Of a DNA stretch of 64,000 nt, positions 57,105 through 64,000 are shown piece after piece. Source of the stretch: CAYHPR01 sp964358895 (GTDB taxonomy: Archaea; Micrarchaeota; Micrarchaeia; CABMEP01); NCBI GenBank assembly GCA_964358895.1, contig CAYHPR010000001.1:1-64000 (forward strand), written 5' to 3'. The notes under the pieces are model-generated. The model had not been told where the DNA came from. It searched no databases and saw nothing but the letters and a program-made list of their open reading frames with translations. Positions within the stretch are counted from its first letter, which is position 1, and the number at the start of each line of letters is the position of its first letter. Made by a program: the position numbers and the translations under genes.

Positions 57105-57857
57105 TTATACTCTTACTCTTGGCCCTCTTCGTTTTACTTCTTCCTTCGGAACATAAACTGCTTCTCCTTCAAACTTTCCTTTCTTCTCAAAAACAACCTT
57201 TGTTTCTGGTTCTTCTTCAATTTTCTTTTCCACAATCACAGGTTTTGGTTTCGTTTCATCTAAAACTTTTTTTATCCTCTGAATAGCAGAAATGTTTGCA
57301 AGAATAGCAAGAATTGGAAGCAGATATGCTAGAAAGATAATGTCAAATCCAGCTAAGAAAATGCCTGCAGTAAGCAGCCCAACTCTCTCCGCCCGTTCTA
57401 AGATGCCTCCCCTTATCTCTGGAATGTTAAGTTCTTTTTCCTTGGCAGCTGCCTTTACATAAGTTGTTGCCATTGCGCCGAATAGATAAAATGAAAGCCA
57501 TACCTTTGCTGGCCAGATAACTCCTGGAATAGCAACAAAAAACAACGGGAAGAGATAAAGAAATTCTGTATAACGATCACTGACCGTATCGATGTACGCA
57601 CCCAACTTAGTAACACGGCGCGAGTAACGAGCCACAGCTCCATCAACCCAGTCAAAGAAACCTGAGAGCACTATGAGAACTGCGCCTAAAATAAATTGTT
57701 CACTGTAAATGAATAGAGACGCGAATACGGCAATAACAAGAGATAGAAGCGTCCAATGATTTGGATCCCTGTCAATCTTACTGAAAAAAGCACCTATTCC
57801 TTCCCGCAATTGATTAACTTGCTTCGGAAGTTTATTTGCATTTTCAAATAACGTCAT
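57105..57857 (-). CDS. CDP-alcohol phosphotransferase (archaetidylinositol/glycerol-phosphate synthase-like)
   Basis: 250 residues from ATG 57857 (earlier in-frame ATG 57905 lies before the TATA box). The family signature D-G-x2-A-R-x8-G-x3-D-x3-D is visible as WVDGAVARYSRRVTKLGAYIDTVSDRY split over 84-110. About six helices follow. The Lys/Glu-rich C-terminal 50 residues are cytosolic. It uses CDP-archaeol from CarS to make a polar lipid. Head group (inositol phosphate or glycerol phosphate) cannot be decided. It is divergent from priL; ATTATATATAG (57885-57895) is its TATA box. Confidence 0.85.
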   Translation of the reverse strand: MTLFENANKLPKQVNQLREGIGAFFSKIDRDPNHWTLLSLVIAVFASLFIYSEQFILGAVLIVLSGFFDWVDGAVARYSRRVTKLGAYIDTVSDRYTEFLYLFPLFFVAIPGVIWPAKVWLSFYLFGAMATTYVKAAAKEKELNIPEIRGGILERAERVGLLTAGIFLAGFDIIFLAYLLPILAILANISAIQRIKKVLDETKPKPVIVEKKIEEEPETKVVFEKKGKFEGEAVYVPKEEVKRRGPRVRV

Positions 57858-57884
57858 AAATACACTAATATTATAGATAGTTAA

Positions 57885-57920
57885 ATTATATATAGCTTGC
57901 ACCAAGCGTATATTTATTCA
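57885..57920. promoter_or_regulatory. Divergent promoter, lipid synthase / priL
   Basis: On the minus strand CTATATATAATT (57884-57895) lies about 30 bases before ATG 57857. On the plus strand GTATATTTATTC (57908-57919) lies about 30 bases before ATG 57945. Confidence 0.5.
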
Positions 57921-57944
57921 CTGAATATCTGTGTGGGATTAATT

Positions 57945-58946
57945 ATGAACACAAACCTGAATACAAATGCAAATGTACAGTTAGAATTTGCTGCAAAATA
58001 TCCCTTTTCCAAAACAGCTAAAGAACTGATTGGAAGTAGCAGTGTTGAGATTAATTTTGACGTAATGGAAAGGGCGAAGAAAAGAGTTGCAGATGGAGTC
58101 ACAAACGAGAACATAACTTCGTTTTATACAACTGATCAAAAACTTCTCAAGACAGAAGTGCTTTCTTATCCGATCTCTAAGATGATTGCATCCGAACTTG
58201 ACAGAAAATTCATGATGAGATATGCAAATGGGGAGATAAGGAGAGCAGTCAGATACCTAAGAGAAAATGAAAGTGAATTATCGAAAGTTTGTCAAGAATT
58301 TGGCATTGAACATAAAGGGCTCAGCATGTCGCTTAGGTCTTATCTTAAGTACATTCCAAAAAGCAGGGAATGTAGGCTCTTATCTCAAAGCATATCTGAA
58401 GGAAATGTGATACTTGATCAAAACAAATTCTTAGGAGTGGTTGCCGAAGCAATAAGAAGAACTGTTGAACACGGACTCCCAGTTAAACCACATATGATCC
58501 CTCCTGAATTGAAAAAAGATATCGAAGAAGCTGCCACAGAGGTTAAAGAAGAAATTAAAGACATAAAACTGACAGAAAGAGAGGTAACTGTTGCAAGCTC
58601 ACAGATTGCACCATGTATGCAAAAAATAATTGATAAAGCTAGAAGCGGTGAAAATATTTCACATTTTGCAAGAGTAGCTATTGCAGCGTATCTAGTAAAG
58701 AAAGGTTTCCCTTCTGATTTTATTGTTGAAGTAATCTCGCATACTCCAAATTTCAATGAAAAAATAACTCGTTATCAAATAGATTTTATCAAAAAGAAGG
58801 GTTACAATACAACATCCTGTATGAATATGGATTCGTACGGGCTTAGGCTGCCCGAATGTGGGTGCCTTGGAATTGCGGGGATAAAGAATCCGATACAATT
58901 TGGCACAAGAACTGGCAAATTTAGAGCAGTTAGGGGAAGAAAATGA
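57945..58946 (+). CDS. priL: DNA primase large subunit (PriL)
   Basis: 333 residues from ATG 57945. The C-terminal domain carries the iron-sulfur cysteines C224 (IAPCMQKII), C292 (TSCMNMDSYG) and C305/C307 (LPECGCLGI), with KNPIQFG near the end; the helical N-terminal half contacts PriS. It supports primer initiation. The stop overlaps the priS ATG by four bases (ATGA). The frame's earlier start at 57897 precedes the TATA box and is rejected. Confidence 0.93.
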   Translation: MNTNLNTNANVQLEFAAKYPFSKTAKELIGSSSVEINFDVMERAKKRVADGVTNENITSFYTTDQKLLKTEVLSYPISKMIASELDRKFMMRYANGEIRRAVRYLRENESELSKVCQEFGIEHKGLSMSLRSYLKYIPKSRECRLLSQSISEGNVILDQNKFLGVVAEAIRRTVEHGLPVKPHMIPPELKKDIEEAATEVKEEIKDIKLTEREVTVASSQIAPCMQKIIDKARSGENISHFARVAIAAYLVKKGFPSDFIVEVISHTPNFNEKITRYQIDFIKKKGYNTTSCMNMDSYGLRLPECGCLGIAGIKNPIQFGTRTGKFRAVRGRK

Positions 58947-60079
58947 ACGAAACTGTAACTGAAGAGAATTTTATAAAAGAAAAATTCAAAAGATATTACT
59001 CATCTGCATGGACAAAAGGCCCAGTTAATATTCATACACGAGAGTTTGGGTTTGGAACGTGGACCAAAAAAATTGAATCAAGACATTTTTCCTTTGCTAA
59101 TGAAAAAGAACTGAATAGCTATCTGGCCAGGAATGTTCCATTCTACATTTCGCATTCTGTTGCTTTTTACAAATTTCCATCAGCAAGACCAATTCAGAAA
59201 AAAGAATGGGTAAACGGAGAGATAGTTTTTGATTTTGATGCAAACCAGCTTGGATCACCCTGCACAGAGAGACATGGAAAGGAATGGGTTTGTCGAGAAT
59301 GTATGGGTAAAGCAAAGGAGAATGCGCTTAGACTCATTGAAGATTATCTTATTGGTGAATTTGGAGTTAACGAAGAAAGCTTGTCCGTTAATTTTTCAGG
59401 AAATAGAGGCTACCATGTTCATTTGATGGGAGGATTTGAAGAGTTAAACAGTTACGCAAGGCGTGAGATTGCAGATTATGTTAATGGAAGAGGCGTGGAG
59501 TATGAAGACTTATTTGTAGAGGACAAAATCAGAAAGAAAACGATAGGCCCGAAAACAACTGAGGGCGGGTGGAAAGGAAGATTTGCAAAAATATTTTTAG
59601 AATACCTTACAAACCGAAGGTTAGAGAACATTGGAGTAACTCCTAAGACTGCCAATAGATTTTATGAGAAGAATGATGCAATAAAACAGATTGAAGCTGG
59701 GAATTGGGATACTGTTTTCATAAGTAACAAGAAGAAATTCATAGAAAAACTGATTGCAGAAGTAATTAGAATTAAAGGATGTGGAGTTGATGAAGGCGTA
59801 ACTTTCGATACAAGTAAACTCATTAGGATGCCAGACAGCATACATGGAGAGACGGGATTGATTGCTAAAAGGATGCAGCTAAAAGACTTGAAAAAATTCG
59901 ATTATACAACGGAACCGATAGTATTCAAAGGAAACCCGATAAAGATCTCAGTTAACAACTGCCCAGAAGTAACGCTTAACGGACAAACGTTTGGCCCTTA
60001 CAAAGACAAAACAATTGAGCTACCAGAGTATGTTGCAGTTTATCTGCTATGCAAGAAGGTTGCGACTCTCGCACAATAA
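58943..60079 (+). CDS. priS: DNA primase small (catalytic) subunit with GINS B-like tail
   Basis: 378 residues. Catalytic acids D97 and D99 in VFDFDAN; zinc ligands around C107, C117, C120; SGNRGYHVHLMGG (152-164) and LIRMPDSIHG are family motifs. The last 36 residues (343-378: VTLNGQTFGPYK then LPEYVAVYLL) resemble the B-domain of Gins51 encoded next door (FVGLNGNTYGPYK then IPKEEAETLI). It makes RNA primers for replication. It is in an operon with priL and gins51. Confidence 0.94.
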   Translation: MNETVTEENFIKEKFKRYYSSAWTKGPVNIHTREFGFGTWTKKIESRHFSFANEKELNSYLARNVPFYISHSVAFYKFPSARPIQKKEWVNGEIVFDFDANQLGSPCTERHGKEWVCRECMGKAKENALRLIEDYLIGEFGVNEESLSVNFSGNRGYHVHLMGGFEELNSYARREIADYVNGRGVEYEDLFVEDKIRKKTIGPKTTEGGWKGRFAKIFLEYLTNRRLENIGVTPKTANRFYEKNDAIKQIEAGNWDTVFISNKKKFIEKLIAEVIRIKGCGVDEGVTFDTSKLIRMPDSIHGETGLIAKRMQLKDLKKFDYTTEPIVFKGNPIKISVNNCPEVTLNGQTFGPYKDKTIELPEYVAVYLLCKKVATLAQ

Positions 60080-60119
60080 GAATAAATAGCTTGTTTAGCA
60101 GTTATGGTTGTGGGAAGAT

Positions 60120-60713
60120 ATGGAAGAACTGAATTATGAGGAACTAAGAAGGATACAGACAAAAGAGAAAGGTCCACTGCTTGCGCCCATACCGGACAAT
60201 TTATATGAATTGGCAACCAAGATGATACATAGGTATTCTGTTAGCAGCATTAACGATTTAAGGGAAAAAGAAAACGTTTTTAAAATCCTGAAGTATATTC
60301 ATAATAGGAGAACTGAGAAAATTCTTATGTCGGCTCTCAATTCAAGCAAAGGTGTGGAACCTCCTGTTGAGATGACAAAAAAAGAAAAAGAGTTTTTTTC
60401 GCAGTTGATTATAATCCTGAAAGAAGAGGAACAAACCTCAGGATTTAACAATCCAGGAGAAGAGAGTAAACAAACAGCTTCTTCTATGATAAAAGAGATA
60501 AAAAAAGAAGCAACAAACGAAACAACTGAAGGCATAAGTGAAGAAAACAAACTTAATAAGAGTGGAAGTGAAATAAATATAATTAAAGATATTGAAGAGT
60601 TTGTTGGATTGAATGGGAATACGTATGGCCCATACAAAACCGGCGAAAGGATATCTATTCCGAAAGAAGAAGCTGAAACACTAATAAAGATTAAGGCTGC
60701 AAAACAGATTTGA
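60120..60713 (+). CDS. gins51: GINS complex subunit Gins51
   Basis: 197 residues from ATG 60120. A-domain helices: NYEELRRIQTKEKGPLLAPI, NLYELATKMIHRY and ENVFKILKYIHNRRTEKIL. A charged linker (about 118-150) leads to the small beta B-domain FVGLNGNTYGPYKTGERISI (161-180) and its closing helix. It is part of the CMG-like replicative helicase complex. The frame begins at TTG 60108, but ATG 60120 is preferred. It is co-oriented with priL-priS, 40 bases after priS. Confidence 0.85.
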   Translation: MEELNYEELRRIQTKEKGPLLAPIPDNLYELATKMIHRYSVSSINDLREKENVFKILKYIHNRRTEKILMSALNSSKGVEPPVEMTKKEKEFFSQLIIILKEEEQTSGFNNPGEESKQTASSMIKEIKKEATNETTEGISEENKLNKSGSEINIIKDIEEFVGLNGNTYGPYKTGERISIPKEEAETLIKIKAAKQI

Positions 60714-60740
60714 GAGACGAAAAATAAAAAGAGTGAAAAT

Positions 60741-61031
60741 ATGAAAATGATTGATACGACAAGAACATATTGTCCTGAGTGTAATAAACATACTGTTCAG
60801 AAGGTTAAACTCTATAAAAAAGGAAAAGAAAGCCCATTCTCTTACGGTAAAAGAAGATACGAAAGAAAATTGAGAGGATACGTGGGCAAGGTTAGCGGTA
60901 AGAAGTCCGTAAAGAAAAGAGGAAAGCACCAAAAGATAATGCTTGAATGCACAGTTTGCAAACACAGACAAGAACGAGTAATTGGAGGACGAACAGAAAA
61001 GGTTCTTGAGATTGTAAAGGTTGCATCGTAG
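60741..61031 (+). CDS. rpl44e: Ribosomal protein eL42
   Basis: 96 residues; E-site protein of the large subunit. Zinc-binding pairs YCPECNKHT (C11, C14) and LECTVCKHRQ, with SYGKRRYERKLRGYVGKVSG between. It follows gins51 after 27 bases and begins the eL42-eS27-aIF2alpha-Nop10-PAC2 run conserved in archaea. GAGTGAAAAT precedes the ATG. Confidence 0.96.
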   Translation: MKMIDTTRTYCPECNKHTVQKVKLYKKGKESPFSYGKRRYERKLRGYVGKVSGKKSVKKRGKHQKIMLECTVCKHRQERVIGGRTEKVLEIVKVAS

Positions 61032-61085
61032 TAATAGTAGAGATAGCTACGACTAAATGAAACTACTAAAGGGAGTAAGGATATT

Positions 61086-61265
61086 ATGGATAAAAAAACA
61101 CCTAAATCAAAGTTTTTCCAAGTCAAACACGACTGTGGAAATGAACAAACAGTTTTTGACAGCATTAAAATGGAAGTTAAATGCTTGATGTGCAACAAAC
61201 CATTGGCAAAACCGACCGGAGGGCATTCACATATACTTGGTAAAATCGTAAAAGGTGTTGACTAA
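61086..61265 (+). CDS. rps27e: Ribosomal protein eS27
   Basis: 59 residues from ATG 61086 to TAA 61265. Features: KSKFFQVKHDCGNEQTVFDS, C36-x2-C39 (VKCLMCNKPLAKPTGG) and GKIVKGVD at the end. One Cys of the first zinc pair is replaced (VKHDCG rather than VKCPDCG), so the zinc site would use H15/C17. The stop overlaps the aIF2-alpha ATG by one base. GGGAGTAAGGATATT upstream supplies the ribosome binding site. Confidence 0.93.
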   Translation: MDKKTPKSKFFQVKHDCGNEQTVFDSIKMEVKCLMCNKPLAKPTGGHSHILGKIVKGVD

Positions 61266-62020
61266 TGAAGGAGATGCCGGATTATGACGAGTTAGTCATT
61301 GCCACAATAAAAAAGATTTTCCCGTATGGTGCTTTTTGTTATCTTGAAGAATATAAGAAAGAAGGTTTCATTCACGTTTCTGAAGTTGCTCCTCGCTGGA
61401 TAAAAAATATTCATAATTTTGTAAAGGAAGGACAGAGAGTTGTAGGAAGAGTTTATAGAATTGTTCCAGAGAAAAACCTAATTGATATCTCACTGAAAAG
61501 AGTGTCAGATTCAGACGAAGCTAGAAAACTAGAGTCATTCAAACGCGACAAACGTGTTATGAAGCTGCTTGAAGTTGCAAGGGCTAAAACAAAGAAAGCT
61601 TCAAAACTGACAATTGAAGAGATAAAATCTAAGATTGAACAGGCATACGGTGATGGTTATCTTGGATTTGAACAGGCAGCAAGCGATGGCGAAGAAGGAC
61701 TGAAAAAGGCTGAATTGCCTGAAGAATGGGTAAAATCTATTGTAGAAGTTGCTAAGGATAACATAAAGAAACAAAAAAGAAGAATAAACGGTGTATTAAC
61801 GATCCAATCAAATCAATCAAATGGAATTGAAGTGATTAAATCTGCACTTAATATAAAAAATGCAGAGATTGTATACCTCGGCGCACCGAGATATCTTATT
61901 ACTGTGGAAGGAGAGGATTATAAGAAATGTGAAAAACATCTTAAGGCGATAGTAGAGGAAGTTACAGAAGTAGTAGAAAATAGCGGCGGAAAATGCGAAT
62001 TTGAAAGAAAAGAAGAATGA
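61265..62020 (+). CDS. eif2a: Translation initiation factor 2, alpha subunit
   Basis: 251 residues. N-terminal S1 domain (7-80: GAFCYLEEYKKEGFIHVSEV, ISLKRVSDSDE), central helical domain and C-terminal alpha-beta domain (GVLTIQSNQSNGIEVIKSAL, YLGAPRYLITVEGEDYKKCE). It is part of the trimer that brings initiator tRNA. A start at ATG 61274 (MPDYDEL), after GAAGGAG, is also possible. It overlaps both neighbours by one to four bases, suggesting coupled translation. Confidence 0.95.
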   Translation: MKEMPDYDELVIATIKKIFPYGAFCYLEEYKKEGFIHVSEVAPRWIKNIHNFVKEGQRVVGRVYRIVPEKNLIDISLKRVSDSDEARKLESFKRDKRVMKLLEVARAKTKKASKLTIEEIKSKIEQAYGDGYLGFEQAASDGEEGLKKAELPEEWVKSIVEVAKDNIKKQKRRINGVLTIQSNQSNGIEVIKSALNIKNAEIVYLGAPRYLITVEGEDYKKCEKHLKAIVEEVTEVVENSGGKCEFERKEE

Positions 62021-62031
62021 TCTGTGAAAAC

Positions 62032-62205
62032 ATGGTAGAAAATAAATTGAGAAAATGTACAGTTTGTAATGCTTATACGATGGAAGTGATGCACCACGAG
62101 ACTAACACAAGAGTTGGGCATCCTGTAAGATATAATAAGTTTATAAGTGAAGAGTATAGTAAGTATAGACTCGAACTTGATACAGGTAAAGAAGAGAAAA
62201 AATGA
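62032..62205 (+). CDS. nop10: H/ACA RNP protein Nop10 (reduced zinc site)
   Basis: 57 residues from ATG 62032. Only one Cys pair is present (RKCTVCNAYTM). The second pair usual in archaeal Nop10 is replaced by VMHHET, so the zinc would need His ligands or is absent. The rest fits: RVGHPVRYNKFISEEYSKYR. It partners Cbf5 (34020). An in-frame ATG at 62017 overlapping the aIF2-alpha stop would add MICEN. It lies between aIF2-alpha and PAC2, the conserved order. Confidence 0.9.
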   Translation: MVENKLRKCTVCNAYTMEVMHHETNTRVGHPVRYNKFISEEYSKYRLELDTGKEEKK

Positions 62206-62248
62206 TTTGCTTTTTTTGAAAAGCAAAGTTTTCTAATAGGGTGAGAAA

Positions 62249-63091
62249 ATGAAAAAAAAGAAAACTGAAACAGCACCAAAGGAACAAAAACAAACCGAAT
62301 CGAAAAGGATTAGAACTGAGATTTTCATGCCCGATGGCATTCCAAAACTTGTGAATCCTGTACTGATCGAAGGATTGCCAGGAATAGGATTTGTTGGAAA
62401 ACTTGCTGCAGAACACATGGTTGAAGAACTGAAGGCTAAAAAAGTAGCAGAACTTTATTCGCACCATTTTCCCCATCAGATTCTCATTAACAAGGATGGC
62501 AGTATTAAGATGCTGAACAATGAGATTCATATTTACAAAGACCCGAACAAAAGAAATGACCTGATTATATTAATTGGAGATGTTCAACCAATGACGCCAG
62601 AGGCACAATACGAAGTTATGAATGTAATTCTTAACTTTGCACAGGATAACGGAGTAAAAAGGATCATGACTCTAGGAGGATATGGCGTAGGAAGAGTAGC
62701 TGATAAGACTAGAATATTCGGTGCAGTGACTGACAAGAAAGATATAGAGATGTACAAGAAACATGGCATTCAATTTGGAATTGCAGAAGGTTCAATTATT
62801 GGCGCTGCAGGTATGCTTTTAGGGCTTGGAAAGATGAGAGAGATGAATGGAATATGTATAATGGGTGAGACCCATGGAAATTATATCGATCACAAAGCAG
62901 CACAAAAAATAATTGAAGTTCTCTCCAGTCTTTTAGGTTTCAAGATTAGTACAGACAAACTAGAGAAAAAGGCAAAAGAAAGTGAAGATCTGATCAAGAA
63001 GATGGAAGAAGAAAGCAGGAAAGGAGAGGCACCAGTAAGCGGTATGCTGGAAATGCCGAAGAAACCTGAAGAACTTTCATATATAAGATAA
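62249..63091 (+). CDS. PAC2-family proteasome assembly chaperone-like protein
   Basis: 280 residues. Features of the archaeal PAC2 family (COG2047): VLIEGLPGIGFVGKLAAEHM, FPHQILINKDGSIKM, LIGDVQPMTPEAQYEVMNVI, GGYGVGRVADKTRIFGAVTD and GAAGMLLGLGKMREMNGICI. A Lys/Glu-rich N-terminus (1-20) and coiled-coil C-terminus (about 236-262) flank it. It follows nop10 after 43 bases. Its role in proteasome assembly is inferred from eukaryotic relatives. Confidence 0.88.
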   Translation: MKKKKTETAPKEQKQTESKRIRTEIFMPDGIPKLVNPVLIEGLPGIGFVGKLAAEHMVEELKAKKVAELYSHHFPHQILINKDGSIKMLNNEIHIYKDPNKRNDLIILIGDVQPMTPEAQYEVMNVILNFAQDNGVKRIMTLGGYGVGRVADKTRIFGAVTDKKDIEMYKKHGIQFGIAEGSIIGAAGMLLGLGKMREMNGICIMGETHGNYIDHKAAQKIIEVLSSLLGFKISTDKLEKKAKESEDLIKKMEEESRKGEAPVSGMLEMPKKPEELSYIR

Positions 63092-63097
63092 TTGCAG

Positions 63098-64000
63098 TTA
63101 TCTTTTCAGACCAAGATAATCTGTCAATGCTTTTATACAATAAGAAGTAGTTATTGTTTGGCCTCCAACAATTATGCCGTCGTTCTGATGCGTATCGATC
63201 CATTGTGCAGCTGGCCAAGACCCCTCTCTTGATTGCTGGTCCAATAAAACAGAAACTGACTTTTCTAAGCTCATTCCCAGGATGCTACCACTACTAATGG
63301 CTAGCGCAGTACTTAACGAGTCTCCGTAATCTCCTTTCGCACCTATCGAGGATAAGAATCTTATTGACTTGTCGTTAACTCGTTTGAGCTGATGTCCTCC
63401 ATTAATCGCTCGCAAACAGTGGTAGGTCCCGTAATACGGCCCGAAATACCAAGTACTTTTCCAGAAGCCTTCAGGTTCTTGCTTTGATATTAAAAATTCA
63501 AGGATATCGTTTAATCTTTCTTTGAATACTATTAACGCCATTTGATTAAGTTTAGACAACATGCTCAAAGCAGTCACAACGTTGGCGACTACTTCGCTAT
63601 CTTCTGTCCCGCCATAACCTCTGCCCCAGAATTTGCTTGTGAAATCTGATTCAGCTGGATCGCTTAACAACCAAGTATTGATTGAACCGTTATCTCTGAT
63701 ATTTTTAGACAGAATTTGGAGCTCTTCTATTACCATGCTGATCTGATCAGTTGATCCCCATAAACAAGCAACCTTCAATATCTGCGCCAGATCATCAGAA
63801 TCTGGAGGAAGCGGCTTAAAATCTTCAAAATATCTCCATCCGTCGGAATCTTTAAGTGAAAGAACTCGGTTTAAATTTTCAGTTGAGATTTTATGAACCT
63901 CATAATCCTCTAAGTAAATATTTTCAGTTATGACCATCCTTTGGAAGATATGTCCTGAATGCTCTCTGTTTCCGTACTTGCTTAAAAGTTCTTTCCCGTC
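63098..64000 (-). CDS. Terpene-cyclase-like alpha-barrel protein (N-terminus beyond right edge)
   Basis: The frame is open to the right edge (21 more codons upstream of the first internal ATG at 63937), so the N-terminus is outside the window. The visible 300 residues are alpha-alpha barrel repeats of the squalene/prenyltransferase type, with QW-like units (GFWKSTWYFGPYYGTYHCLR, REGSWPAAQW) and TEDSEVVANVVTALS. PPDSDDLAQ at about 63791-63808 matches the DxDD acid motif of class II terpene cyclases. It may cyclise an isoprenoid; the substrate is unknown. It is convergent with the PAC2 gene, six bases away. Confidence 0.65.
   Translation of the reverse strand, partial: DGKELLSKYGNREHSGHIFQRMVITENIYLEDYEVHKISTENLNRVLSLKDSDGWRYFEDFKPLPPDSDDLAQILKVACLWGSTDQISMVIEELQILSKNIRDNGSINTWLLSDPAESDFTSKFWGRGYGGTEDSEVVANVVTALSMLSKLNQMALIVFKERLNDILEFLISKQEPEGFWKSTWYFGPYYGTYHCLRAINGGHQLKRVNDKSIRFLSSIGAKGDYGDSLSTALAISSGSILGMSLEKSVSVLLDQQSREGSWPAAQWIDTHQNDGIIVGGQTITTSYCIKALTDYLGLKR

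Overview
The window is archaeal. It encodes a histone, archaeal RNA polymerase subunits D and N, deoxyhypusine synthase, aIF2-alpha, aEF1-beta, SUI1, Nop10, Cbf5, eukaryote-type primase (PriS/PriL), Gins51, CDP-archaeol synthase and ribosomal proteins found only in archaea and eukaryotes. Genes are tightly packed with many overlaps, TATA boxes often sit about 25 bases before a start codon (leaderless genes), and tRNA genes carry bulge-helix-bulge introns, one of them in the T-loop. RpoK and eL34 are absent from their usual places. This suggests a small-genome DPANN-type archaeon, perhaps near Micrarchaeota or Diapherotrites; that placement is inference and only moderately supported.

Layout. 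1-5155: a giant secreted beta-helix surface protein that runs off the left edge. 5206-13175: membrane and lipid genes (small membrane protein, CDP-archaeol synthase, polytopic protein), a lone receiver-domain protein, an alpha/beta hydrolase, a Hef-type helicase, a histone and a caspase-like protein. 13195-19684: aEF1-beta, a zinc ribbon, RNase HII, NrdR, and a class II ribonucleotide reductase split by an intein, with NrdR-box-like sites at both nrdR and nrdJ. 19692-26679: Lhr helicase, small unknown genes, a winged-helix protein, deoxyhypusine synthase with an agmatinase-family enzyme, and a cysteine-rich lipoprotein.

26746-51253 is one long minus-strand information-processing region. From upstream to downstream it holds uL3-uL4-uL23-uL2-uS19-uL22-uS3-uL29-SUI1-Rnp1-uS17-uL14-uL24-eS4-uL5-uS14-uS8-uL6-eL32-eL19-uL18-uS5-uL30-uL15-SecY-AdkA-EMC3-like-Cmk-eL14-Cbf5 and tRNA-Ser. 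A plus-strand nth and the minus-strand tmk follow, then uS13-uS4-uS11-RpoD, tRNA-Leu, eL18-uL13-uS9-unknown-RpoN, tRNA-Pro and uS2. Three families of short leader elements recur in front of these genes: a CTAGGAAAT...GTAGGTGT element (often in tandem copies), an A+T-rich hairpin beside the ribosome binding site, and GTGATATTT-ATG.

51425-57041 holds two tandem paralogs of unknown function, a small unknown gene, and a leuB-leuC-leuD-dapA operon of bacterial type. 57105-63091 holds a CDP-alcohol phosphotransferase, then PriL-PriS-Gins51 (replication priming and helicase) followed by eL42-eS27-aIF2alpha-Nop10-PAC2, a translation/rRNA-modification cluster. The right edge cuts a terpene-cyclase-like alpha-barrel protein.
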